Assembly: GCA_025738555.1 (NCBI GenBank)
Contig: JAOVFP010000007.1
Location: 1,674,001 to 1,738,000 of the forward strand
From: Cyathus striatus
Lineage: Eukaryota; Basidiomycota; Agaricomycetes; Agaricales; Nidulariaceae
Length of the DNA stretch: 64,000 nt
Direction of reading: 5' to 3'
The stretch's first letter is position 1. Each line of letters opens with the position of its first letter. This document shows positions 11,445 to 24,029 of this stretch, piece after piece. Made by a program: the position numbers and the translations under genes. The notes below the pieces were generated by a model. The model worked only from the letters and a program-made list of their open reading frames with translations. It had not been told where the DNA came from and ran no database searches.

Positions 11445-12147
11445 TCAGATAATGTCGCCGATGGATGGCCAAACGCTAGACAACATGTGTAAGCATCGTC
11501 TCCACGAAATGCGAATGTAGATAGACACACCTAAGCAAGCCAACTACAACCTGCGTGACGGCAAGAAGAAAGGGTATCCACCTAGCCGATACAATTAACA
11601 CTTGAATTAACTCGAAGAAAAGCACGCACGTCGACATATGAAAGTCCGCTGCTATATACAACCCCGCCGTGGCAAACCCTAGCACAGCAGAACTCACAAC
11701 TGCACCAGCCAGACCCATGCCGATAAAAACGAATAGGATAATAAGCGCAAAAGCAAGCCGTGAACGACGTTCGTTTCTCGCTGGTTTGAAGGGAGGCATT
11801 GGGCGTGTCAAAATCGGACGAAGGGGAATCGGAGTGTCAAGGACAATCTTGGGTAGTACGCTCGGTGGAGTAGGAGGGAAGATTTGGTTCCAGAATGCAT
11901 AGGTCCCGCTGAGGACAAAGATGGGCAGGTAGAAGAGGAGAATCCAGTAGAATGTGAAGAGGAAGATGTCTGTATGTTTTATTCGCTTTGTTATTAAATA
12001 AGTAGAGATATAAGATAAGATGGTTGAAGTGCCTTTTGCCTTGTGGAGGTAGTGTCCTCCTGGTTGAATGGCTTCTCGGTGAGGGACGTGAAGAATTTCG
12101 AGGCCTGGGTTGTAGAGCGATGGCCAGGGCGGTCGCGTACTGGTCAT
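11445..12147 (-). CDS. TMEM170-family integral membrane protein, intact copy
   Basis: Exons 12033-12147, 11630-11969, 11531-11581 and 11445-11475 give 178 residues with consistent phases. The N-terminal part (PWPSLYNPGLEILHVPHREA) is soluble. Membrane segments follow at IFLFTFYWILLFYLPIFVLSG, the segment after NERRSR (LAFALIILFVFIGMGLAGAVV), AVLGFATAGLYIAADF and WIPFLLAVTQVVVGLL; it ends VWPSIGDII. The NERRSR-to-GLY block is what I recognise from TMEM170 proteins, which in animals act in ER and nuclear-envelope shaping; fungal function is not established. Intron 1 begins GC (AAAAG then GCAC) and ends CAG. Its splicing is supported because copy 1 has a 1-nt longer intron there with the downstream frame preserved. 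Confidence 0.75.
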
Positions 12148-12849
12148 CGGAAGAGACTTGATGAGTGTTGTTATCTTCTTGTGTTTACAAGAGATAAGTT
12201 CGTGTCATGACATGGTATGAGTACGAAGAGCGTTAGGGAAGAGGAGGACTGCAGCTGAGCCGGTGAAGTGAAGGGTTGAAAGCAAGGATCAATTTGCGTG
12301 ACGCGCTGTTCTCGAAAGGCCGTCTTACATAATCTTCTGTATGTATGTATCACATGATACACTTACTCCAATAGGCAAGTGTCTTCCTTATATGTACGAT
12401 GTACGCACAACTTCAAGCACTGCAGGGATGTGTTCAATGCTCCAGCGTTCCAGTGTCATCGATACAGTTGGAAAATCGACGCACATTGTAAATTTGTACA
12501 TTGCCAAAATTGGTTGGTCTCAACCACTAGGCCCGGGGAAACAACAAGCCGAGACCTACATATTAACGTATTATGTTGAATAGCCTGGCAGCTTGGTTTC
12601 CTTTTAGTATAGTTATCATACTCTTTTCTAACTTAAAAATTAAAAGGCTCAATAACCCGAGTCCAGATTCGGATAACTGCCTGTCGAGCATACGACAGCA
12701 GTTATGGATTCAAAATTACAATTAAATTGCTGGAGAAATTTGAAAGGAACCATTTCCGGGGGGACATAAGAACAGAATATTTGGGGTGATAACCTCAAAA
12801 TACTTAGAATTTCTCCCGTCCCTATTCTTTATCTTTAAAGCCTTGTTCG

Positions 12850-13065
12850 GGCGCACGGGTTGCTCTAGCGGCTAGCACAACAGTTAGTTATCAATGTCAG
12901 AGGTTCTAACCATCCCCCAGGTGACATAATTCTTAGAATTTCGTTTTGTTTTTATTGTTGATACCTGAGTTATTCGTGTGCACAGGCTCCTCTAGCGGTT
13001 AGTCCAACACTTAGTTATCAATGTCGGAAGTGTTGGACATTGCGAAATCGCCGACAGGTGACAAG
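12850..13065 (+). repeat. Two tRNA-like or SINE-like repeats
   Basis: Two related blocks (about 12855-12920 and 12975-13050) share CTCTAGCGGYTAG and TTAGTTATCAATGTC. The first resembles a Pol III A box, and GAGGTTCTAACC in the first copy resembles a B box. Neither folds into an obvious cloverleaf, so they may be tRNA-derived. Confidence 0.3.
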
Positions 13066-13113
13066 AGGTCGCAGCATTGACTGAAAGCTCCGTCCGATAA
13101 TCACCTTTGTTCC

Positions 13114-13188
13114 ACGTACGCTTTCAAGCTCATTTCTCTCCTCAGCATTACCGCCTTCGTCAACGCAGAACCTCTAGCGAGGAGGTAA
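13114..13188 (+). pseudogene. Relic of a small secreted protein N-terminus
   Basis: Reading from an ACG where ATG would be expected gives YAFKLISLLSITAFVNA then EPLARR and a stop. This is a convincing signal peptide with a dibasic end. The matching stretch at about 8455-8530 also lacks ATG and has a stop. Family unknown. Confidence 0.35.
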
Positions 13189-13735
13189 GGAACATGCAAC
13201 GTTGTAGGCAAGTTAATGCTATAAATCCCGGGCATTATTGCAGAACTTTTAATTACTATACTCCAGCATGTGCACTCAGAATCGACAATGGTGATGCCTC
13301 TAGAATTTAATCGTGCTCATCAGCTATTGAATTTGCGAAGAATGCAAAACTCACCGGTTTGTTTTCCTGACATTTAGCAGTATTGACGAGCTTCCTAGCT
13401 CTCCTCTCTAACTGTAGATTGTATTTTCAAAGTTGAGGCGTTAGGCGTTACAGTTTCCTATTTAGCTAAAGGAATGCAATGTCTGCTTACAAACCCACTG
13501 AGTAGACGGCGAGGGTGATTAAAATTACACTTTGCATGGATATATTGGTTAAAAAAGAACAGAATCATCAGTATAAGCGTACTCAGCAGAAATTGTATAA
13601 GGGCACAACGAATTTGGTTTCTCCGACGGTTTTGTCAGTGTACAAGTATAATCGTAAAATTATAAGACATATATATAGTTGGTACACGTATACATTATAT
13701 TTATTATTAATAAAAATGGGCACTAGTACTAGTAT

Positions 13736-14859
13736 TTATACGGCTACTGTTGATGCGCTATCCCCGTGGAACGGCGTGGTAAGCTGAGCCATCGTACGCG
13801 CCTCGCAAGCTCTACCCTGCATAACCCTGTAAATCAACGTGATCGGAGCCAAAACCTCCAATCAAAGAATTAGCACCCTCCCAAATCACCACACACAAGA
13901 CGCTCACTTGTATTTGTCCGATAATCTCATAAATAGCTGCGGGCACATACCCCGAGCCCATAGTAGTCCCAACAGCAAGTAAAACCGCTTGTCCCATGAC
14001 AAGTGTAGCTTGAGATTCAATCAACATCGCAACTATACCTATATACTCCTGTCCATAATTTCCCCCCATAGCTTTACGAAGTCGATATCGGAAATGTAGC
14101 AGTCGACCGACTATGAGTCCAGTAAGGATCATATTTTGAGCTAGTGTGATTGATTCGAAGACTATTATGGGATGGTAGCCGATGTCTTTTTTGAGTGTGG
14201 GGTAATGAAGTGTGTAGCTTCCCATTGCTGGAGATCAATCAGTTCAGTGATATGTTTGGGATATGCTGTACTCACCAACAGCTGCAATTTGGAGGGCAAT
14301 AGATATTGATAATACACACCATTTTACTAGTTTGAGATCGTTATATATCGCAGCATAGCGCCATATCTAGGAGATCATTAGTTAGCGCTAGCAGTTGTTA
14401 CATGAAAGCACTTACCAGCAAAGCGTCTGCTGACCAAGCAGTGACCATGAAGCTAACATTCCCCAGCGTACCCCCTCCTCGAGGCGCGGTAGAAAACCGA
14501 TTAGTGAGATCTGCCAATGGCCCTCCGCCGCCCGTAGAATCCACTGGAACAGCCTCGTTGCATTTCATAGAAAGGAATATAACTGTGGAGCGAATGTCTG
14601 CTGCAATTACTAGCGAACACAGCACTAGTGCAACTATCGTGTAGATGAATAGGACAGATTGCTGGATGCTAAAAGTCTTGCCGCTGCTAAGGTGACTCCA
14701 TACAAGACGCAGGTAACCTGTGCTTGTGATTATGACTGCCCCGTATACGCCACAAGCTCCTAGGTTTCCGTAAATCCATGGCTTGAATATGGTTTCGGAT
14801 AGCTCGCCGTAGAGGTGTATACAAGACTTTAAGTTTTCGTATGCGGCATCGCTACTCAT
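13736..14859 (-). CDS. Seven-transmembrane fungal orphan protein, copy B
   Basis: Exons 14416-14859, 14276-14366, 13908-14227 and 13736-13816: the same four exon lengths (444, 91, 320, 81 nt) and phases as copy A, giving 311 residues. Many differences from copy A are silent or conservative, including in the short last exon, which argues that both copies have been under protein-level constraint and supports the last splice site. Membrane topology as in copy A. The donor of intron 3 has drifted from CAG|GTGAG to CAA|GTGAG but keeps GTGAGC. Orphan 7-TM protein of unknown ligand; plasma membrane location is inferred only. Confidence 0.75.
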
Positions 14860-17080
14860 TTTAGCCTGTTCGAGCCTGTAGGAGACAAGTGCCGAAGGAA
14901 AGGAGGAAAAGTATATGACGAGTGTATTAAGTATCCGAAACGTGATACAAAAATAGCGTCGGCGCTCCCCTTTATCCATCAGTTTTATTAGTACATCATG
15001 CATCATTGCACCTTACCCAATGTAAAATCAGACTGGCGTAGAAGAACCTACGGATGGAAATCTAAACTGTATATAGGGGAATGCTGATTTGCAAGACGGT
15101 GACAAACGGACAGCAATGTCAACTTTGTCAAGGCCTGTATGACTGAAATATTTATCTGGATAGGAATCAATTTGCTTCCGCACGATTATGGATTTGTGCT
15201 TCTACTACAGCACTGTAAGACTAAGGAACATATGTGCATGGATAGGTGTACGGAGAATGCGAAACAATTGATCAAGAGAAATGGCCGACTTAATTCCTCC
15301 GGAACATGTGCACCATAGGTATATTAATAACAACGGCTAAGCGCTGGGGAGCTGTGCTCAGGCCATTTTAGCGGGAATCACGGATGATAAGAACGACTAC
15401 ATCATTAATGAACAGAAAGTCCTATACAACCTACACTATGACGATGTAGTAAAATATGTATAGAGTATTGTGAAAACCATGCCACTTGAGTATTCCTGAT
15501 TTGGCACGCTAGTATATTTTGAGCAATAAAACTTATAAAAATCCATCCAAGATTCATTCCCGTTCTAGCATGATTCTTATAAATCCATTAAGCTAAAGTG
15601 AATGGGAACCGAATATACATAAAGCCCCTTCTATTCATAGTTGTATACAGATGCGAATGAGCACATTTACGAGAGCGTACTACAAGGGCATCCAGAGTAG
15701 GCTATACTTGGCCCTTAGTAAGTTCTATCATTCAATCCACTCTTTATAGGAGTTGGTATAGTAGCATATAAAATATTAATACCCAACAATGGAGAATTAT
15801 GGAGAACAGCCCTTTATTAGTGGTTAAAGTGGAGCACCTTATATCCTATCGTGTTAAGCGCTTAGAGAGTCTGTCCTGATTGTGCGATAGCAGATAAACT
15901 CAGTCTGTTCTCACAACTCACTTACTTCGGTACCGGCAGAAGCTGTGTCTAGTCTAATCTATATCCACTGCAGATCGGACAGGTTTATGATAATCAATCG
16001 AGTGAGAATGATATCAAGTGAAACTTGATACCAGTTTAATCGCGAGAATCCACGAAAATGTCCACGAACGTACGGTCGCTACAAGACTCGTTGTTCCCGG
16101 TGAAGTAAAAGGACAAGGCTGATCCTAGATATTGGTAGGTGTGACAGGTATGCAAGCAATGCAGACGTCAAAAGCCCTGTAATGTGTAATTATAGGATAC
16201 ATGATTCATAGTAAACTTACTACTAATTTCAATTTCGCTGGTACACACTTATAGGTGTCAAGTAGTGTTGTAGTGATGGAGGCTTAGCAGCTGGTATAAT
16301 TTTGATGGCCACATTTTATGCAAGGATGGCAATATCAGCGAGATTTCAGGGCTTCTCCGATGACCGACTACCGTGACCTAACAAAAGGCACTCGGATTCA
16401 GCATAGTCGAATCGATAGTCCCCAGGTAATATTTTTGTAGAAAATCATAAAATCCACTGGACCAGGTCGAGAACTTTGCTATATTGCCGGGGATAACGCG
16501 TTCTTTTTCATAACCAACCTGTTGTTGATCCTCTGATGTTGTATAAAAGACTGTAATTTAGTGACTATTTCCAAAGAATTTTATGTTTAAGTGACATTCA
16601 GTAAACGCGATATGGAATAGTACATGGTGAAAGTCCCTTGAAATATAATGTACAGTATGTATTATCTAAAACTTAAATGCTACGGCCCGAATACGCGTAA
16701 CTGACACCCAGAAACTGCCGGCTCGAAGTGGATATTCTATTTTTGACCTGCTTCCTGAATTTCGTAAGATACGGCTGTCACGATCGACGTTGTGTCTCCG
16801 TAGCACCACGGAAGTCCATCCTCCTACTGGAAGTTAGCAATGCCAAGGAATGACGTTCTGCTGCAACACCTTCAATTGAGCCGCTTTTGAAGCTCACGGC
16901 CCAGAAATGTAATTACACCTCACCGGCTTCGATGCATATTTGATGGATGTTTATCATTTCCCATTCTTTTAAATAGCATGCAACTTCAGTCACTGATGAA
17001 GTCATTTCCAGCGATTCCTGCATTCCACTCACAACACTCTAGTTCGTACGGCCCAAACCATTCCAACTTTCATTCCCAAC
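14860..17080. other. Long spacer upstream of the second oxidase
   Basis: About 14860-15440 matches 10298-10770; about 15490-17080 matches about 33610-35092. No gene recognised. The last 120 bp (TTTTAAATAGCATG at about 16966) are conserved before all three oxidase starts and are the likely core promoter. Confidence 0.5.
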
Positions 17081-18788
17081 ATGTCTGTATCCCCCCAAAT
17101 CCAGGGCGATATCATTACCCCCAACCATCCCGAATACGAAAAGGCTATAGCTCGATGGGCTAAGAACGCCGAACGAAAGGCCAAGATCGTAGCGTACGTT
17201 AAGGATGAGCACGATATAGGTTGCGTTATTCGTTATGCCAAGGAGGCTGGCCTGCCGATAGCTATTCACGGTGGCGGACATAACCCCACAGGCGCATCTT
17301 CCATCGATGGCGGCATTGTGATTGATCTGTCTAGATACATGAATAAGGCCAGAGTCGACGCTGAAAAACAGCTGGCATATATCGGCGGTGGAGCTCTATG
17401 GGCCACTGTGGATAAGGAGGCTATGAAGTATGGTTTAGCCACTGTTGGTGGAACTATAAACCACGTAAATGATTTCAAAGTTGACGTTGTTCGAGTTGTA
17501 GCTAACGTATACTAATCAGACGGGGGTTGGCGGTCTCATCCTCGGAGGTGGCTATGGATGGCTTAGTCCGTCGTATGGACTTGCGATTGATAATCTTGTC
17601 GAAGTTCGTGTGAAAAACCTTCCTTCATTTCTGTAATTGACATCAGTTGTTATTCTGCAGGCCACTATCGCACTCGCCGATGGATCCATCGTACGCGCAA
17701 GTGAAACCGAAAATTCTGACCTATTCTTCGGTATCAGAGGCGGAGGGTGTAACTTTGGAGTAGCTGCAGAATTTGTGTTGAAGCTCCATCCTCAGCGTAA
17801 AACTGTCTACTCGGGAACGGCCATTTTTCCTCCGCACGCGCTGCAACAGATCGTGACAGTCACTACGAAATGGTGGCCCACTGCCGGTGAAAAAGAGGCT
17901 ATGATTCAAGTGACTACAATCGCTCCCGATGGAAAGGTATGTCAAGGTTAAATTCTCCGTAGATATGGTGCTGATTACGTACTATCTAAAATAGCCAGTA
18001 GTAGTGTTGTTCTTATTCTATAATGGATCGGAGGCGGAAGGCCGGACAAACTTTAAAGCTTTCCTAGACATTGGTACGATATTTCAAGTACTCGTTATTA
18101 GACATATATAATAATTAATCTAGGGCCTGTTGCCGACTATACGAAGGAAATACCGTACGATGCGGTCAATGGCCTCCAAGTACGTTGACATTTACATCTT
18201 CCTAGAATTTGTATCTTATACCTCTCGTAGAATCCAATGGTCAATCACGGAAGCGGCGTATACATGAAAGGTCTAGCTCACAAAGATCCCCACCCGGAGT
18301 CGGTTGTAAAAGCTCACCAACGAGTTGTCGAAATTGTTCAGGCAGGAACCTTCCGTCCAGTGATCCTCTACGAGTACTTCCCTCTGTCGAAAATCATTTC
18401 TGTACCTGCTGAGTCTACAGCATTCCGCCGTGTTCCAACTCCAAATGTACTCGTTACATTGGTGTGGGATGGCTCCCTTCCAGACCAGTCTGATACAGCT
18501 CGTGAGTATGCATCAGAGATCGCAGACATCGTCCGCAGCGGACAGGCTGAGTTAACGACCTCACATGGTGTTGGTTATGCCAACTATGGTATGATTGTTA
18601 TCATATTTAAGTTCTTGATATTAACGATGATTCTGGAAGATCCTGACAGTGTCAATGCTTCGTCGAATAAGGCGAGGCTTGTTTTTGGAGACAACTATCC
18701 ACGCTTGCAAGCCATTAAAGCGAAATATGATCCTGAAAATATCTTCAACAAATGGTTCGCTATCGCTCCATCTATTGCAAACACTTGA
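17081..18788 (+). CDS. FAD-linked oxidoreductase (BBE / 6-hydroxynicotine oxidase type), copy 2
   Basis: Seven exons: 17081-17464, 17520-17609, 17661-17936, 17995-18073, 18124-18179, 18231-18588 and 18640-18788, 463 residues. The N-terminal half is an FAD_binding_4 domain: [14 protein letters not shown] holds the FAD-contacting loop and the His that carries covalent flavin in this family, followed by [34 protein letters not shown] and LADGSIV...[10 protein letters not shown]. The C-terminal BBE motif is [18 protein letters not shown]. The Cys of bicovalent members is replaced (INHTGVGG), so single His linkage is inferred. No signal peptide, so probably cytosolic; substrate unknown. A 5.5-kb transposon sits about 130 bp after the stop codon. 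Confidence 0.85.
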
Positions 18789-18914
18789 GGGCGGTGGGGG
18801 GTCAAACGTTCTTTATGAACTTCAATATTTCTTGTACATAACTTGAATACTCCCATCTCCCAACTCAGCTAGTAATTTAAATTGTCGTTATCAACTCTTG
18901 TAAATCGAAATAAT

Positions 18915-19245
18915 TATGGCGGTCAAAGTGCACATTTATTGTGCCGCGCAACTTTTTTTGAGGGTGCCGCAACTTTTTGCACGAGGCCGCAACTTTTTTA
19001 CACGGGGCCGCAACTTTTTACACGAGGCCGCAACTTTTTTTCTGCGCAACTTTTCTTTCTGAGCGCAACTTTTTTTTTCCGCGCAACTTTTTCTTTTTCT
19101 GCGCAGCTTTTTTTTAAAGGCAGAGCGCCGCTTTTCCACTTGTTTTCTTAAGTTATCTGAATGCCAAATGATACATTAAAATGTATATTAAGCTTGCCAG
19201 TGAAACAGTAACAAGTTATTAGAGTTGATAGAAATTTGAATACCT
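18915..19245. repeat. Left terminal inverted repeat, CpG-retaining
   Basis: Nine or so spaced CGCAACTTTTT-type motifs, then a less repetitive 100-bp block (CTTTTCCACTTG ... ATTAGAGTTGATAG) that also matches the right end. Confidence 0.8.
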
Positions 19246-20367
19246 GACTGATTAAAGACGGAGAAAAGAACATTGCCGAAAGACTAGTAGTATGACAATA
19301 ACAACGTGAGTCACGTGACATAAAACACACATAAACCGAACTAATGAAAGTATAATACTATTACGTAGGCGCTGCATAGACATGAGAAAAATCATCTACC
19401 ACATTTGTTATAGACGATGCGAACTAACAGTATCTAGACCCATGAATCCGGGTCAATAGCACCTGTTAACAAGGTCACAGTACACATTGACGACGACATA
19501 GCACATTGGTCCATTGGGGAAAAAAAAATAGTGCGAAACAAAGGTCACAGAGTAACCTTAGACATCAAACACGATTGAAAGTTGACCTTAAGAAAATTCC
19601 CGGTACAGGTTGTTCCCGCAATGGGGAGGGTGCACTCGTATCTGGAGCTCCCAACACACGTATTGCGCTCAGATTCTACAAGCATCTGGATCCTGTAGTG
19701 CTGGGTGCTGGCCCATCTTAGAAGCCATACTCGCACGCAAGATAATGGCGAGGATGGCGACCGAAAACATGAACAGCTACCGTGTCAAAAGCCCAGCCCT
19801 CGACATTGGTGATAGTGTACATGAAGGTCGATGGCTGCACATGCGCGCAAGTCAAATCTCCTACAGCTCAAGTTGGATGAGCGCGACTGTGGCCACGAGT
19901 GGGAACTGAGCAAAGACGACTTCTCCTCATCGAGTATCACAGATGAAGAAGGCGGCAGTCCTAGTCCAAGGAAGAAATAAAAATATCCAAACCCCAAGAA
20001 CAGCAGTATCCCTAAGTTCGCAGCGAATACGCTTCTGAGCATATAGAAGCCGAAGCCGATGTCAGGTCTAGAGGATGAGGCATACGCCCCTGCCACTTGC
20101 CCTCGTCGCTTGCAAGACGAAGGTGAGAGGGCGAGGGGAGGGAGGGGAGGGAGGGGAGTGCAACGGGTGATGCTTGTCTTGGGTTTGACGTTGCTATGGT
20201 GTTACGCATGGGGGGGCAGAGACGAGGGGGCAGAGAGGGCGGAGGAGGGGAGGGATAGGAGACGTCGAGCATACACGTCACTGGCGAGACGAGAGGAGGG
20301 GAAGAGGGAAAGGAGAGAGCGCTAGAGGCCGCGCTCGTATTGGGCTCGATGTTGCTACATGTGCTGT

Positions 20368-20418
20368 TACAGGCGTTTGCATAATACAGGCGTTTGCATA
20401 ATACAGGCGTTTGCATAA
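20368..20418. repeat. 17-bp tandem repeat, three copies
   Basis: TACAGGCGTTTGCATAA three times without spacers. The last copy plus TAAACTGCAGT recurs inverted at about 21449-21476, bracketing about 1.07 kb. Confidence 0.8.
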
Positions 20419-21476
20419 TAAACTGCAGTCACAAATTTTGTGAAATGTATTTGGGTATGTTTGTTGTTGACCAAACTGTGACGAGTTCTAGGCATCATCG
20501 ACACCGGCAGTGCTCGCATTACGCAGTGTCAACCATTCTCCTCACTTGCAAGCTTGTCATGCTATCTGGAATTCATCCGCTCCTCCTCGTCACAAGCCCC
20601 ATCTTCGACAGCTCTCTCGTGCTGGTTCCATTACGATGTACTTAACTTGCAAGTTGTGCTTCAGTATCGCAGGACTGTGGCCTACATGGATTGGTCAAAG
20701 ATTTAGAACAACAAGGAAGTCTGTAGGAATACGACATGAGTTGGGAAAAGATCAAGGTTTTTCTCAGCTAGTGTCTACTTGACCGATGCCCCTTTTTCTT
20801 TTGGAGGATGTAATGTTTAGTGCCCACAGCTCACTGACACTGTCGGTCTTTCTGGAGTCTGCAAGTTCTAGCAGCCACGGTCTTCATGTCACTGTATGTT
20901 CTGCTTGTTCAATGATGCGTATGTACTTGCTATATCCATAGTAGAAGCCTTCTGACATCTATAAACTTGCCACTGTGCTCATCAAAGCAGTACACACCTA
21001 TCCTTATGAGTCCAATGGTCGACCCTTCGCTTTCACTTGAAGCATACTACTTGTAGTACTTGGAAAACAATCTACATGATATAATTCTTAAAATTTACAG
21101 CTGGATTCAGCAGTCTTCAATGTATGCATTTCCTACCATTGACACTCATTCGCCTACTACTATAACACCAGGTGCTCCTTACAAAATATCTATATTACGA
21201 CTCACAAGTTACCTTCATTTTGATTCAATTTCCTTCACTTGTATTAACTTTAATCATTATCATGACTCATACTCTTTAGCTTAATCATACACATGTATCA
21301 ATTACTTCAATATGATTTGTTCTTTATTTCTTTGAGGGCACCGGCAGTGATATCAAGTTCTGCATCAGCGATCCCATCTCTCGTAGCGTGACATGGTCAC
21401 TATTTGCACATGGACAGACAGGAACAAACAGGTTTTGGAAAATCTGACACTGCAGTTTATTATGCAAATGCCTGTA

Positions 21477-22385
21477 TAGGGCTGCGCATGGATGGCTGGT
21501 ATCCGAATACCCACAGATATTATCCGAATTTGGGCAAAGCCGGATGGGTCCGGATAATTTCCCATGGGTGTCCAGATATTTTTGGCTCATCCAGGGCACC
21601 CATCTACTGTCGGCTGTCCGGAACCTCACATGCTTGGAACCTGAACAATCTTCATCTTGCCACTTCCACAGTCACTCTCCGCTCATTTTTCTAATACATA
21701 TTTTTATTTAACTATCATACTAACATAATTTAATAATGAGAGATCATGTCTAGTACCGAGAAATGCTAGTTTCCAGTACAGTAGCAGTAAAATAGCAATA
21801 TAGAGCACATATATGAAAATTAATTCACCCTAAGTTACAGACAAAATAATACACGTAACTAAATGTAAATAAGGTGTATCTATGTCTTATATATTGCGAA
21901 AAATCCGCACAAAAGCTGAAGGAAATATTATACAATGACAATGAAACTGAAGACAACATAAGCTTACTGGTTAGCGACACCAATCAACGACTAAGCTTAG
22001 TATTAGTAATCGATGCTAGCCGGGACCCTGCCAGGGTCCTAGGTACTAAGTATGCGCTGATCAGGTTCTGGTTAACAAAATAGTCATGAAAATATTCATA
22101 GCATATCAAATATGATGTTAAAAATTCTGATTCAAAGTCTGATATAATACAAAACAGATACATAATGCAACACACTCATTTAATTTTTGAAAAGTAGATA
22201 CTGGAGCGGAAAATTCATATTTTATGCTAGATTGACTAAGATCTAGATCAGCAGCAGTAACTGCTAGTACGGATGAGTACGGATGGCAGCCAAAATCCAT
22301 ATTAATCTTCGATCCATATCCATATCTGGTGGATAGCCATAATTTGGATACCAGATTGTGGCAGATCGACCCATGCGCAGGCCTA
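21477..22385. mobile_element. Nested hAT-like MITE candidate
   Basis: Left TAGGGCTGCGCATGG, right (reverse complement) TAGGCCTGCGCATGG, 14 of 15 matching, with CTGGTATCC as a further shared inner motif. The flanking 8-mers TGCCTGTA and TGCTGTTA match only partly. No coding capacity recognised. Confidence 0.5.
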
Positions 22386-24029
22386 TGCTGTTATATGTGT
22401 CACTTGCTAGGTGAGAAGAGGAGAGAAGGGATGAAATAGCCATACTTGTCACTTGCGAGATGCTGAGGGTAGCAGACGTCGCAGCACTTGACACTACATT
22501 CGTCGCCTAGAATGAGGGGGGGGGGAGGAAGAGAAGGAGGCAAGGAGGTGTATTTGTATTTACTTTTAACTTATAACTTTGTATGTATGCTTTTGCACTG
22601 CGAGAAGGGAGAGAATTAGGGGAATTCAAAGTAGAATACAAACACACCTTAGCCAAACCATGAGTCCTTCACCCAAACTCTGCCCATATTTATCCTTATT
22701 GGCTCAGATATGCGATAACAGCCTGTAGAAATATAGAAACATATGATCAGTTGAAGTTGTTTTTACCAAAGAGGAGTTGAATAAATACCTAATACTATAT
22801 GTATGTGCCGCTTCAGCTTCAGTACTCAGTACATCATGAGTGGAACAGCTATCAATCGAAGTAAGTGAGCAGAGAGAAGTTCTGAATCACAAACGGACAC
22901 CTTGCAACATTACACATTACGTGACACTGACAGGCGGTCATGTGGCACTGGGATAAATCAACAAACGTAAGTATGTACATGTGATATATCTCATATGTAG
23001 CTGTGTACACGTTTATTGGTATTGTTTGGCAGGAGCTTCTGTTGCCAGCACACGACCCATGCAACGCTTTCCAACTTCCAGCTTCCAACTTCCAACTTCT
23101 CCTGTCAAGCTGTAATACCCCTCGTTCATAAGTTTATTACTGCTTGAAGTTCTATTAGAAATTTGGCATATATATCTATGGAATGGTACGTTCAATGTAT
23201 TCTTCTTGTAAATTACTTAACACCTGCTCTTAGTTGAGGTTATATTGTTTTCGCACCCTTTATTGGATCATTCCACTTATGCAGCGCATGTCCCCTTATA
23301 TACTATTGTCGACCATCAGCATACCTCGCTGAAATACACCATCCTGTTTGTCAACTCCGCTTCGAAGCATTGGAATGCACTGAGTCTGACAATGCAGAAG
23401 ATCACTAAGCCATGTTTGCGGTTCTCTTTGTAAGCTCCCCTTGTCAGCTCAAACCATATTGGAGCTGCCATTGACAGGGAGGATTGCAGCTATGTTGGGT
23501 GTGTAGAGGTATAGATGGTATGTAAAGAGTCATTGATCTGGATCTTGTTGGTTGCAATAGTGTGGGCCACATCTGATACCGCCTGGACCTCTGCTAACAT
23601 GTCCCAGTACCTGATACTCACCGCAGTCACATACAGCTTCAGGTGAGCACTTTCCCACTATTCTCCTCTCAGCCTTCGCCTTCCTTTGTGTCCCGTTTTA
23701 CCGTTGATTGGTACGTTCATAATATTCTTACCAACCAATCTTTCAACTGACTTTCTTTGTCCCAGCGTGCCCCCGCATATCTTCTGTGTATCTTAATCAA
23801 CAGGAACGTACCGTCAGCGTGTAACTCGCATCCACACACTTCATTGTGTTAATATGACATCCATTCAAACTGTAGGTTTGCATAGAGTGAGATGTAGTTA
23901 GGAAGCAGACAAGGGTTATTGTATGTGGAGTGAAGTGTTGGTTAGTAATTAGTGGTGTTCACAGAGAGACAGTGAATGTACATAGTTGTATGTTGTAGTA
24001 CCTGTAAGGCATGAGAAGTCATATTCAAA

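Larger units (their letters stand above)
12148..13735. other. Intergenic with small relics
   Basis: Holds the TMEM170 5' flank (similar to about 3003-3080), a pair of tRNA-like repeats, a small secreted-protein relic and the 3' flank of the second 7-TM gene. No other gene supported. Confidence 0.4.

Noticed and set aside
12341..12583. Overlapping short plus-strand frames downstream of TMEM170
   Set aside because: No motif, no counterpart in the duplicated segment, not conserved.
1064..18788. A functional AA9-oxidase gene cluster for biomass oxidation
   Set aside because: Tempting because AA9 and BBE-type oxidases can cooperate, but these oxidases lack signal peptides and the AA9 gene is broken, so the neighbourhood is better explained by duplication.
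17266..18846. Minus-strand and alternative-frame ORFs over the oxidase genes
   Set aside because: Shadows of the well-supported seven-exon oxidase genes.
20368..20418. Regular short repeats as a CRISPR array
   Set aside because: Contiguous 17-bp repeats without spacers in a eukaryotic transposon.
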